A stretch of DNA of 64,000 nucleotides from Nonomuraea helvata. Its GTDB lineage: Bacteria; Actinomycetota; Actinomycetes; Streptosporangiales; Streptosporangiaceae. Every line of letters begins with the position of its first letter. Position 1 is the stretch's first letter. Shown here piece after piece: positions 8,438-16,155 of this stretch. The translations under genes were made by a program, and so were the position numbers. The notes under the pieces are model-generated. The model had not been told where the DNA came from, ran no database searches, and saw nothing but the letters and a program-made list of their open reading frames with translations. The stretch covers positions 186,001 to 250,000 of the forward strand of contig NZ_BAAAXV010000002.1 of NCBI RefSeq assembly GCF_039535785.1, read 5' to 3'.

Positions 8438-9157
8438 TCAAGTGTGGAGGAGTTCGGACTCGGCAGGCGCGTCGAGCCATCGGCGCAGCGCGGTTGCGGC
8501 CTCGGCGATGTCGTCGGCGCCCATTCGCCAGTGCAGTGCGGTTCCTCCCTGCTGTCGGAAGGCGGCGCAGTTGTCCTCTCGGTCATCAATCAGCAGCGCG
8601 TCGTGGAAGGTCATGCCGCGTCGGCTCAGCCAAGGCCAGAAGAATGTGACGGGATCTTCGCTCTTGAATGCTGCGACGTCGCTGGAACAGATCATGTCGT
8701 CGCAGACGAAGGCCCACTGGGCCAGCGTTGCTGCCGAACGGTGGCCTGCCGGACGCCGGGTCTTGCGTACCCGCCTGAAAGTGTCGGCGAAGCAGTCCAT
8801 GTTGTCGGTGGCCACGACGATCGAGGCACTCGTCTTGACCTCGCGGAGCAGCTTGAACAGCGGAACGTTGACCCTCATCCGGGCGCAGTCGGTCAGGAGC
8901 CGGCGCTGGAGGAAGTCGTCGCGGAACCGGCGGTCCAGCTTGATGCCCAGGCCTGCGATGACCTGAGCGGAGGACAACTCGCCCTTCATCCAGGCGTGGA
9001 CCCCCTCGCCGGTGAAGACCGGCGCAAGGCTCTCCACGAGTTGTGAGTGAAGCGGATGCCGGGCGTTGTCTCGGATGGACGCCCAGAAGGGATCGCGGGA
9101 AAGCACACCGTGCCAATCAACGAATACCACCTTCTCTGGGAACGGCACTTGCTTCAT
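8438..9157 (-). CDS. HAD-superfamily hydrolase-like protein with altered motif I
   Basis: 239 residues. HAD motif I is FVDWHGVL with the nucleophile Asp at 14; the second, acid-base position is His16 instead of the usual Asp. Motif II is VVATDN, motif III lies around FKSEDP, and motif IV is LLIDDREDN followed by G-G. A cap of about 80 residues lies between motifs I and II. Loss of the second Asp is typical of HAD proteins that do not hydrolyse phosphoesters (dehalogenase-like or phosphate-binding variants), so phosphatase activity should not be assumed. It stands apart from its neighbours by 131 and 38 bases. Confidence 0.75.
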   Translation of the reverse strand: MKQVPFPEKVVFVDWHGVLSRDPFWASIRDNARHPLHSQLVESLAPVFTGEGVHAWMKGELSSAQVIAGLGIKLDRRFRDDFLQRRLLTDCARMRVNVPLFKLLREVKTSASIVVATDNMDCFADTFRRVRKTRRPAGHRSAATLAQWAFVCDDMICSSDVAAFKSEDPVTFFWPWLSRRGMTFHDALLIDDREDNCAAFRQQGGTALHWRMGADDIAEAATALRRWLDAPAESELLHT

Positions 9158-9194
9158 CGCCTTGTTTCCACCCGTTGGCGAGCATGTTGCGGCA

Positions 9195-9572
9195 TCAGTG
9201 AATCTGAACGCCGTGCGCCTGAAGCCGAGAGATGATCAGCTCTCGGAGCTCGCGTTTCTGAGCGGCTCTGTCGTGATGTCCCACACGGTCACCGGATGCA
9301 GCCCAGCGCTCGAGAACGTCGATCGCGAGCAGCCATGGGGCGATTGTGAGTTCGGGTTTCACGACCTCGTCCGGTGGCGGCCACGAACCGGAGCCCGGAA
9401 CACCGGGCGTCCAATGAGCGATCTGATCCCAACCGGCCCTGCGGATGCTGCGCGCAAGATCGGCCTGTCGGCGATCGCCATCTACTGTCTCGACGCTGGC
9501 GTCATTGTCCATGGATGCGTCGATGAGCCCCCACTGGCGGAGAGACATTGCGATGATCAGGCCGGCGCTCAT
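9195..9572 (-). CDS. Hypothetical protein
   Basis: Up to 125 residues; internal ATGs at 9548 and 9512 are equally credible starts. It has a proline-rich central linker (GSGSWPPPDEVVKPE) and a basic helical C-terminus ending QAHGVQIH. No family is recognised. It lies 38 bases downstream of the HAD gene start region on the same strand and 41 bases after the Lsr2-like gene end, so an operon reading leftwards from 10404 is possible. Confidence 0.5.
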   Translation of the reverse strand: MSAGLIIAMSLRQWGLIDASMDNDASVETVDGDRRQADLARSIRRAGWDQIAHWTPGVPGSGSWPPPDEVVKPELTIAPWLLAIDVLERWAASGDRVGHHDRAAQKRELRELIISRLQAHGVQIH

Positions 9573-9612
9573 GTTGGCATGGTGCCGAGATCACGAAGGG
9601 TGGTCAAGGTGA

Positions 9613-10404
9613 TCAGTAGGCCCCCGGTATGGCGGCGCCAAGGGCAGGGCGGCGCAGGTGCTGTGGGGTGATCACGACGCCGGTGATCCGGCTGGCGATT
9701 GCCAGGGCCGCCGGGATGGGGTTGTCGATGCGGTCGTCGGCGGCTGGATCAATCCCGAGCTCACGAAGGTGTCGATTGAGCCGGTCAGGATCCGCGCCAC
9801 GCCTCTCGATGGGGAAGGTGGGGTTGATGTCGGTGAGGTATTCACCGTCTACGGCGTAGGCGAGGCGGTGCCGGGCGGCGTAGTCATGGCGCATCACCGC
9901 CACGGCTTCTCCGCCGTCGTGGGATAGAGGGCAGAGGGCCTCCATGTGTGAGGCTCGCCAGCCGCAGTCCTCGATGGCGATCGTCCAGTCCTCGATTCGC
10001 CTCACGGTGATGATCTCCGGCCCTTCCGGCTGGGAGTAGTCCTCGTCCGTGATGACCCGGATGTCCTCGTCTGCGGCCCCGATCCGGCGAAGCACCTCAT
10101 GCTCGTCCAGTCCGCGAACGAAGACGATGGTGTAGATGTCGCCGAGCCCGCAGCCTTTTTCCCACCTGTAATCTTCTGGCGACGCGCCGGGAGTTCTCGC
10201 GGTGGCGTGGACCATCTCAAACGTGCTCGCCTGCTCGAGGATTTCGGGATGGGCGGCGAAGAAGGCATCGGTGATTTCTGGAGCTATCCGGCCACGCTCA
10301 CTGACCGGGTAGCCGTTCGCTTCTGCCCAGTCCCGGATCTGAGTGCGGCCGAGCTCGGGCGTCCGGTAGGTGACGCGGAGGGGGGTGAAGTCGGCATCGG
10401 ACAT
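9613..10404 (-). CDS. Lsr2-like DNA-binding domain fused to DUF6461
   Basis: 263 residues. Residues about 19-52 resemble the C-terminal DNA-binding domain of Lsr2, the actinobacterial xenogeneic silencer (TQIRDWAEANGYPVSERGRI). The remainder, from about 85, has the pattern of DUF6461 (YTIVFVRGLDEHEVLRRIG; DWTIAIEDCGWRASHMEAL; LAYAVDGEYLT), a small-protein family frequent in actinomycete accessory DNA. The fusion suggests a DNA-bound version of a DUF6461 protein; the role is unknown. Its start codon lies 2 bases from the stop of the upstream TniQ-like gene, implying an ancestral operon. Confidence 0.75.
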   Translation of the reverse strand: MSDADFTPLRVTYRTPELGRTQIRDWAEANGYPVSERGRIAPEITDAFFAAHPEILEQASTFEMVHATARTPGASPEDYRWEKGCGLGDIYTIVFVRGLDEHEVLRRIGAADEDIRVITDEDYSQPEGPEIITVRRIEDWTIAIEDCGWRASHMEALCPLSHDGGEAVAVMRHDYAARHRLAYAVDGEYLTDINPTFPIERRGADPDRLNRHLRELGIDPAADDRIDNPIPAALAIASRITGVVITPQHLRRPALGAAIPGAY

Positions 10405-10406
10405 GA

Positions 10407-11310
10407 TCAGAAACTACCGATAGATTTGATGCCCTGTCTGCCCTGCGCTTCTCCCGGCGGGCCGGCCCTGAGGCGATGTAACCCTCTCCCAGGGGCGTAG
10501 TCCTTCACCGGCCAAGAGCAGAGCAGCGCTGCCTCGGGCAGGTCTAGGTCGTCGACGGTTTCGGCCAGGTGCAGGTGATGAGGCGCGCCGGGTTCACAGA
10601 GGGCGAGCGGTTTGAGCAGTGCCGGGTCGACGTATCTGATCTTGAGGTGGTCAAGGATCCGGTTGGTGACCGCGGTGCCAGAGGGTGCCGGCCCAGGGGT
10701 CGTAGCGGCGCTGGTCCATGAAGGAGCGCAGCGCGTCCAGCAGGGTGCCGGTGAAGCTGAGCTCGTCGATGATGAGTATCGCGGCGGCGCTGAGCAGCGG
10801 GCCGGGCTGGTAGGAGAGCAGTTCGGGGCAGCGCGGGCAGAGATCCACCAGCAGCGTCCGATGCGCGGGACAAACCGCAGCCCAGCCCAGCTTCCACCAG
10901 ACCGGCCGCACGCCGCCCGAAGCCGCCAGGCACGCGGGGCATACCCGGCTGCCGAAGAACTGCACCCACTCACGGCCCTCGGCCCGGCGCACTGACTCCT
11001 CGTCGCCCACGCGGACACCTGCCAGATCCAAGACCGAGCCGTCGAACACCTCCAGATGCATCCCACGCACTGTCTCGGAGCTCACGCCTGTGGCGGCCTC
11101 GACAGCTCTGCGCGTCTCCGGTTTCGTGACGACGCCGTTCGCCAGCGATCGGACGTCACTCGCCGCGTGTACATCCAGCCCCAACGCCTCGACCATCGCC
11201 CACAGCGGACATCCGTTCCGCAGTGCCATCCGATCCACCCATGACGCGAACGACTCGCCGAACGCCGGTGCCATCACCAGCGCCAGCCGCCGAGGACAGA
11301 CCGCAGGCAT
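10407..11310 (-). pseudogene. TniQ-like gene with frameshift
   Basis: The longest TniQ-like copy. From ATG 11310 the N-terminus has the TniQ pattern (ESFASWVDRMALRNGCP) and then zinc-finger cysteines in CPACLAASGG, CPAHRTLL and CPRCPELL. The reading frame closes after DPWAGTLWH near 10680, but the next frame continues with NRILDHLKIRYVDPALLKP, then LDLPEAALLCSWPVKDYAPG, to the stop at 10407. One frameshift therefore separates two well-preserved parts. TniQ proteins assist Tn5053/Tn7-type transposition and target choice; solo TniQ-like genes of unknown function are common in actinomycetes. The 3' end nearly abuts the Lsr2-DUF6461 gene. Confidence 0.75.
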
Positions 11311-11504
11311 CTCCCGGTGAGGCTGTGAACGATAGATGGCCAATCTGGGAGCGGGCGGCCGGCGGCCATCAAGTCGCTGGAGGGGCCCAAGGCTCACATG
11401 GGTGTAGCTCGTTCTGGGGGAGCGGCTGAGCTGGGAATTCATGGTGGGGGGTGGCCAGATGGGCGGCGTTGCCAGGGACGGCCATGTGCCACGTCCGCTT
11501 TCCC

Positions 11505-12332
11505 TCAGTCGACCGCGCCTGCCGCCGAGTAAGTGACGAGGGTCTGATCGGGGTTGTCTGCGAGTTGCAGCACGACGTGGCTGTAGTTGAGTGGCCCGAG
11601 TCTTGGATGGCGGAGCTTCTTCGATCCGTTGCCCACCGCCGCGACGTCATGCCGCGGCCACCACTGCCGGATCTCCTCGCTGTCCGCCTTCAACTCCTCG
11701 ATCAGGGCCGCGAAGCCAGGATCGTCTGGGTGCCTGGCCGCCGCCAGCCGGAACCGGCCGAGCATGGCCCGGGCCTCCGGTTCCCATTCGAGATACACCG
11801 TTCGGGCGTGCGGCGCGGTGAACATCCAGCGCACGAGGTTGCGCTCGCCCGCAGCCGGTGCGTCCCAGTCGGCGAACAGTTCACGCGCGGCGGGGTTGGA
11901 AGCCAGCACGTCCCAGCGGCGTCCCTTGACGATCGTCGGGAACGGCTGGAGCCGCTGTACCAGGGCGACCGCTTCGGGATCGATCCACTCCGCCGGTGCC
12001 GCGGCGGCCGCAGCACCGAGCCCATCCTCACCGCCGCGAGCCAGCACCCGCAGGTACTGTCGTTCTGCGCCGGACATCCGCAGCGCGTCGGCCAGGGCGT
12101 CCAGCACCTGAGCCGAGGGCCGCACAGGTCGGCCCTGCTCGAGGAACGTGTAGTACGTAACGGACATGTTGGCCAGCAGCGCGACCTCCTCGCGGCGCAG
12201 TCCCGCCGTGCGCCGGCGGCTTCCGGCAGGCAGACCGACATCGCTGGGACGCAGGCGCTCGCGCCGGGACCGGAGCAACTGCCCCAGGGCCTGCAGATCA
12301 CCGATTGCTGGCATAAAGCGCAGCCTAGTCAT
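11505..12332 (-). CDS. MmyB-type XRE transcriptional regulator
   Basis: 275 residues from ATG 12332 (a shorter start at 12314 is possible). An N-terminal XRE helix-turn-helix covers about 15-100, with TAGLRREEVALLANMSVTYY, the hallmark of this group, and LEQGRPVRPSAQVLDALA. The C-terminal MmyB-like PAS-type ligand-binding domain follows (ARELFADWD, NLVRWMF, HPDDPGFAALIEEL). In other actinomycetes such proteins regulate the adjacent divergent oxidoreductase or hydrolase gene, often an SDR. Here the divergent gene is a dienelactone hydrolase 59 bases away, and both lie inside the mobile cassette. Confidence 0.92.
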   Translation of the reverse strand: MTRLRFMPAIGDLQALGQLLRSRRERLRPSDVGLPAGSRRRTAGLRREEVALLANMSVTYYTFLEQGRPVRPSAQVLDALADALRMSGAERQYLRVLARGGEDGLGAAAAAAPAEWIDPEAVALVQRLQPFPTIVKGRRWDVLASNPAARELFADWDAPAAGERNLVRWMFTAPHARTVYLEWEPEARAMLGRFRLAAARHPDDPGFAALIEELKADSEEIRQWWPRHDVAAVGNGSKKLRHPRLGPLNYSHVVLQLADNPDQTLVTYSAAGAVD

Positions 12333-12333
12333 G

Positions 12334-12370
12334 CCAGTACCAGTAACAGGCTGCTCTGGTTACCAGTTTC
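12334..12370. promoter_or_regulatory. Divergent promoter region with imperfect dyad
   Basis: Between the MmyB regulator and the hydrolase the sequence contains CCAGTACCAGTAACAG and, 11 bases later, CTGGTTACCAG, forming an imperfect inverted repeat centred near 12350. It is the only symmetrical sequence in the 59-base gap and is a likely operator for the regulator. This is inference from position. Confidence 0.5.
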
Positions 12371-12391
12371 GGCCTCGCCCATGCTGGACCC

Positions 12392-13126
12392 ATGACGATC
12401 ATCCCGGAAACCATCACCATCCCCGTGGCCGACGGCACCTCCTTGCCCGCCTACCTGGCCCGCCCGGCCGGCCGCGCCGCCCCGGTCGCGGTGATCGTGG
12501 CGCACGAGCTCTTCGCGGTGAACCCCGACATCCGGGGCGTGGCCGATGCCTTGGCGCAGGCCGGGTACCTGACCCTCGTGCCGGAGTTCTATCACCGGCA
12601 CGCCGAACCCGGCCGCTGGCTCGAACGCACCGACGCTGGGCGCCGAGAAGGATTTGCCCTCCTGCATCAGTTGCGCCGACAGGACGCCCTGGCCGATGTG
12701 GAGGCCTGCCTGAGCTGGCTGGGCGCGCAGCCAGACATTCAGCGAACCGCGATGATCGGCTTCAGCGCCGGGGGCCACCTGGCCTACCTGGCAGCCTGCC
12801 GACTGCCGATCAGCCACACCGCCGTGCTGTACGGCGGCTGGCTGCCCACCACCGATATCCCGATGAGCCGGCCCACCCCCACTCTCGACCTGACCCCTGG
12901 GATCAGCGGCCGACTGATCTACCTGGTCGGCGAGGACGACACACTGATCGACGCGGGCCAGCGCGGCCAGATCCGCGGCGCACTGGAGCAGGCCGGCGTT
13001 GAGCACGAACTGGTCGTTTACCCCGACGTCGGTCACGCGTTCTTCTGGCCCGGCACGCCGGCCTTCGACCAGAAGGCCCGAGACCACGCCTGGAACCGGA
13101 TCCTGAGCCTGCTCGCTAATTCTTGA
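12392..13126 (+). CDS. Dienelactone hydrolase family protein
   Basis: 244 residues with the alpha/beta hydrolase fold of the DLH family. The nucleophile elbow is GFSAGG (Ser125), where classical dienelactone hydrolases have Cys. An Asp lies in GEDDTLID (182-183) and a His in VGHAFF (215). HELFAVN near 38-44 matches the HEIFG region of the family. The protein is cytoplasmic with no signal peptide. With a serine nucleophile it is probably a general carboxylesterase or lactonase rather than a chlorocatechol-pathway enzyme. It is cargo of the 11400-13151 cassette, divergent from its likely regulator. Confidence 0.9.
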   Translation: MTIIPETITIPVADGTSLPAYLARPAGRAAPVAVIVAHELFAVNPDIRGVADALAQAGYLTLVPEFYHRHAEPGRWLERTDAGRREGFALLHQLRRQDALADVEACLSWLGAQPDIQRTAMIGFSAGGHLAYLAACRLPISHTAVLYGGWLPTTDIPMSRPTPTLDLTPGISGRLIYLVGEDDTLIDAGQRGQIRGALEQAGVEHELVVYPDVGHAFFWPGTPAFDQKARDHAWNRILSLLANS

Positions 13127-13154
13127 GACTCCCTCAGAACGAGCTACACCCGGC

Positions 13155-14111
13155 TCACATAGTGGATCCAGGCCCGCCGCGCAGGCGTCGCACGAGGTCG
13201 TCGGCGGCCTCCGGCCACTGCGGAAAGTCGAACGCGAAGCCCGCTTCGAGCAGGCGGCCGGGGACGACGCGGCGACTTTTCAACAGGAGTTCGGTATCCG
13301 AGCGCAGCGCGAACGCGCCGAGCTCGGCCATCCACTTCGTTGCGGGCAGGCCCACCGGAACACCCAACGCGGCGCGCAGCACGCGCATGAACGTACGTTG
13401 CGGTACAGGGACAGGAGCGGCGAGGTTCACCGGCCCGGCGAGGTCATCCCGGTCGGTCAGGAACTCGACGGCGCGGACGAAGTCGCGGTCATAAATCCAG
13501 GACACGTATTGCCCACCGCCGGCGACCGGGCCGCCAAGTCCGAGGTGCACGAGCCGCAGCAAGACGTCGAAGACGCCGCCGCGGTCGGGGCTCATCACCA
13601 TGGCAGCGCGCATGCTGACCTTGCGCGTGTGCGGGGTTTCGGTTTGCTCCTGCGCCCGCTCCCACGCTTTCGCGATCTCAACGCTGTAGGCCCAGTAGCC
13701 CGGCACGCCCGGTTCGGTGCCGCCCAGCACGCCGGTCACCTCGTCGTTGGGGGCGTCGAAGCGGTGGGCGTAGACGGTGGCGGTGCTCATCTGCAACCAG
13801 ACCCGGGGAGGCCGTACGGCGGCCGCGACCGCCTCACCCACCACCCGGGCGGAATGCACCCGCGAATCCATCATGGCCCGCAGATTGTCCGGCGTGTAGC
13901 GACAGTTGACACTGCGTCCGGCCAGGTTGATCACGACGTCGCTACCGTCGATCTCCTTCGCCCAGGGGCCAAGCGTCTCGGCATCCCAGTGGACGTCGCG
14001 ATCGCGCACCGGCCGCCTGGTCAGGATCACAACGTCATGGCCCGCGGCGGCCAGCGCGCGACGGAGGATGGTGCCTACCTGCCCGGTTCCCCCGGGTATC
14101 ACGATCTTCAT
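13155..14111 (-). CDS. TIGR01777-family NAD(P)-dependent epimerase (SDR39U1-like)
   Basis: 318 residues from ATG 14111. It begins MKIVIPGGTGQVGTILRRAL, a Rossmann dinucleotide-binding loop, with DVVINLAGRSV in the family position and a C-terminal DUF1731-type tail with FALRSDTELLLKSRRVVPGR. Relatives include human SDR39U1 and bacterial YfcH; substrates are unknown. In-frame codons upstream of 14111 belong to the TniQ-like fragment and an unidentified stretch and should not be included. The stop codon falls inside the right target duplication of the neighbouring cassette, so the cassette inserted exactly at the gene end without damaging it. Confidence 0.9.
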   Translation of the reverse strand: MKIVIPGGTGQVGTILRRALAAAGHDVVILTRRPVRDRDVHWDAETLGPWAKEIDGSDVVINLAGRSVNCRYTPDNLRAMMDSRVHSARVVGEAVAAAVRPPRVWLQMSTATVYAHRFDAPNDEVTGVLGGTEPGVPGYWAYSVEIAKAWERAQEQTETPHTRKVSMRAAMVMSPDRGGVFDVLLRLVHLGLGGPVAGGGQYVSWIYDRDFVRAVEFLTDRDDLAGPVNLAAPVPVPQRTFMRVLRAALGVPVGLPATKWMAELGAFALRSDTELLLKSRRVVPGRLLEAGFAFDFPQWPEAADDLVRRLRGGPGSTM

Positions 14112-14244
14112 CCGGCTTCCCCCCAAGGCGAATGGGACAAGCCTAGCGCGCTGGCTGAACACGTTCAAAAGCGGCTCATACCGCGACAGCAGTTCGGTGC
14201 CACAGGCCTCGATCGCGTCCAGCACAGGATCGGTGAGGGTCCGT

Positions 14245-14338
14245 TCCGCAGGGCCATCCGATCGACCCACGACGCGAACGACTCACCGGACGCCGGTGGC
14301 ACCACCAACGCCAGCCGCCGTGGCCAGACCGCCGCCAT
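14245..14338 (-). pseudogene. TniQ-like N-terminal fragment
   Basis: From ATG 14338 the frame reads a start nearly identical to the copies at 8306 and 11310 (PRRLALVVPPASGESFASW, VDRMALRNG) and then changes abruptly to unrelated sequence after about 31 codons. The following sequence, read in another frame (DPVLDAIEACGTELLSRYEP), may be the tail of a different lost gene. With the copies at 8.3 and 11.3 kb this is the third TniQ-like start in 6 kb. Confidence 0.7.
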
Positions 14339-14475
14339 CCCGGTTCGAACCTCCTGCCGTACATGCCGCTACTGCCAACTTCGATGGCGCGCTTCCATGT
14401 CCACTTCCAGTTGCCGCGACGGACTGTCGTCTTCAAAGCCGTCAGACAACAACACCCGCCCCGCGGCCCCAAGCC

Positions 14476-14506
14476 TTGACATATCAAATGAACGGTTTTT
14501 TGATAT
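14476..14506 (+). promoter_or_regulatory. Promoter with operator-like palindrome upstream of ferredoxin-P450
   Basis: TTGACA at 14476-14481 is followed after 17 bases by TTTGAT (14499-14504), a plausible -35/-10 pair. The spacer is framed by inverted arms ATATCAAA (14481-14488) and TTTGATAT (14499-14506). A regulator bound here would overlap both promoter elements and repress the ferredoxin-P450 pair. The regulator is not encoded next to it. The start codon at 14597 is about 85 bases downstream. Confidence 0.6.
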
Positions 14507-14596
14507 CGCCATAAGCCGCACCACAGGCCCCGAATCGGCGTCTAATGGAACGGAGATGACCACAGAGTCAGGCGAGACCCAGACAGGAACGAGGCA

Positions 14597-14800
14597 ATGA
14601 GAGTACTGATCGACTCCGGCCGTTGTCAGGGACACGGCCGCTGCTACGACCTCGCCCCCGACGTGTTCGGCGAGGACGACGAAGGCTACGGGACGGTCAT
14701 CGGCGACGGCTCCGTCTCGCCGGGCGAGGAGCCTCATGCGCGCCTGGCCGCGTCCAACTGCCCCGAGCGGGCGATCGACATCGAGGGGGCCGCGCGATGA
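14597..14800 (+). CDS. Ferredoxin of the 3Fe-4S P450-partner type
   Basis: 67 residues. The cysteine pattern C-Q-G-H-G-R-C, then a single C in SNCPERAI, matches the small [3Fe-4S] ferredoxins (FdxA/SoyB-like) that deliver electrons to actinomycete cytochromes P450. Its stop overlaps the start of the P450 by an ATGA junction, so the two are translationally coupled and very probably work together in the cytoplasm. A ferredoxin reductase is not encoded nearby. Confidence 0.93.
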   Translation: MRVLIDSGRCQGHGRCYDLAPDVFGEDDEGYGTVIGDGSVSPGEEPHARLAASNCPERAIDIEGAAR

Positions 14801-16071
14801 CCGTGGACGACCGCTTCGGTGAAGACCTCGAAGAGACGCGCAGGGAACGGTTCCTCAACGGCCACCGGACCGAGATCGTCACGGATCCCGTCTCCGACTG
14901 GGCGACCGACTTCTCCCACGTCGATCCGCAGTGGGCGGCCGACCCGTACTCGATCCAGGACGACCTGCGGCAGCGCTGCCCGATAGCGCACACCGAGCGG
15001 TTCGGGGGCGTGTGGCTGCCCACCCGCTACGAGGACGTGGCGGCGATCGCGTACGACACCGAGAGCTTCACCTCCCGGGCGATCGTCGTGAGCAACTTCA
15101 AGCCGCCCAAGGACCTCGCTCCGGTGGGCCCCGTACCACCGATCTCCTCGGACCCGCCCTTCCACCACGACGCGCGCAAGCTGCTGCTGCCGGCCTTCAC
15201 CAAGACCGCCGTCGCCAGGCTGGAGCCGGCGACCAGGGCGTTCTGCCACCAGCTCATCGACGCGTTCGAGGGGCGGGACGTCGTCGACGCCGCCCGTGAC
15301 TACGCCCAGCACATCCCGACGCGGGTCATCGCCGACATGCTCGGCTTCCCGCAGGAGGACGCGCCGATGTTCGGCGAGTTCGTCGAGAGCTCGCTCGAAA
15401 GCATCAACCGGCCGCCGGAGGAGCGCATCGAGCGGCTCACCCAGCTGACGGACTACCTGATCGCGCAGATCCGCGACCACGTCGACAACCCCCGCGACGA
15501 CCTGACGACCTACCTTCTCAACGCCGAGCTGTTCGGGCAGAAGCTCGATCCCAACCACGTCATCGGCACGATCAACCTGCTGCTCATCGCCGGCATCGAC
15601 ACGACCTGGAGCGCCATCGGGGCGTCGTTGTGGCACCTGGCCAAGACGCCCGCCGACCGCGAGCGCCTGGTGGCCGAGCCCGGGCTGCTGCCGACCGCGA
15701 TGGAGGAGTTCCTGCGGGCCTACGCGCCGGTCACGATGGCGCGGCTGGTCAGGGAGGACGTGCGCTGGAACGGCGTGGACATGAAGGCCGACGACTGGGT
15801 GCTGCTGCCGTTCCCGGCGGCCAACCGCGACCCGGCCCAGTTCGACCGGGCGGGCGAGGTGGTCATCGACCGCGAGGTCAACCGGCACGCCGCCTTCGGC
15901 CTGGGCATCCATCGCTGCGTCGGCTCCCATTTGGCCCGCATGGAGCTCCGCGTCGCCCTCGAGGTCTGGCTCGAACGCGTCCCGGACTTCACCCTCGAAG
16001 ACCCCTCGGCCGTCACCTGGGCCGCCAGCCAGGTCCGCGGTCCCCGTACGCTGCCGATCCGCATCGGCTGA
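14797..16071 (+). CDS. Cytochrome P450
   Basis: 424 residues from ATG 14797, overlapping the ferredoxin stop. The I-helix oxygen-activation motif AGIDTT lies at 265-270, the K-helix ExxR at 304-307 (EFLR), and the heme-binding loop FGLGIHRCVGSHLA has the ligand Cys at 374. Soluble class I bacterial P450 with no membrane anchor. The conserved threonine pair suggests a hydroxylase. The substrate is unknown; no biosynthetic neighbours indicate one. The palindrome upstream of the ferredoxin is the only regulatory hint. Confidence 0.95.
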   Translation: MTVDDRFGEDLEETRRERFLNGHRTEIVTDPVSDWATDFSHVDPQWAADPYSIQDDLRQRCPIAHTERFGGVWLPTRYEDVAAIAYDTESFTSRAIVVSNFKPPKDLAPVGPVPPISSDPPFHHDARKLLLPAFTKTAVARLEPATRAFCHQLIDAFEGRDVVDAARDYAQHIPTRVIADMLGFPQEDAPMFGEFVESSLESINRPPEERIERLTQLTDYLIAQIRDHVDNPRDDLTTYLLNAELFGQKLDPNHVIGTINLLLIAGIDTTWSAIGASLWHLAKTPADRERLVAEPGLLPTAMEEFLRAYAPVTMARLVREDVRWNGVDMKADDWVLLPFPAANRDPAQFDRAGEVVIDREVNRHAAFGLGIHRCVGSHLARMELRVALEVWLERVPDFTLEDPSAVTWAASQVRGPRTLPIRIG

Positions 16072-16155
16072 TCCGAGCAGCCGTAAAGTTCTGACGCCGC
16101 GGAACTCACGAGCTCCCCGCAATACGGAAGGGGAACGTCCGGAACGGGGCCTAGC

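Larger units (their letters stand above)
11391..13160. mobile_element. Transposase-less mobile cassette with 23-bp inverted repeats and 9-bp target duplication
   Basis: The unit 11400-13151 (1752 bp) is bounded by inverted repeats at 11400-11422 and 13129-13151. Both begin GGGTGTAGCTCGTTCTG and are identical at 22 of 23 positions. Immediately outside, the 9-bp sequence GGCTCACAT occurs in direct orientation at 11391-11399 and 13152-13160. This is the expected signature of one transposition event. Inside are only a MmyB-type regulator and a divergent dienelactone hydrolase, with no transposase. Known mobile insertion cassettes use a transposase supplied in trans; that reading here is inference. 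The right duplication contains the stop codon of the epimerase gene, which therefore remains intact. Confidence 0.8.
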
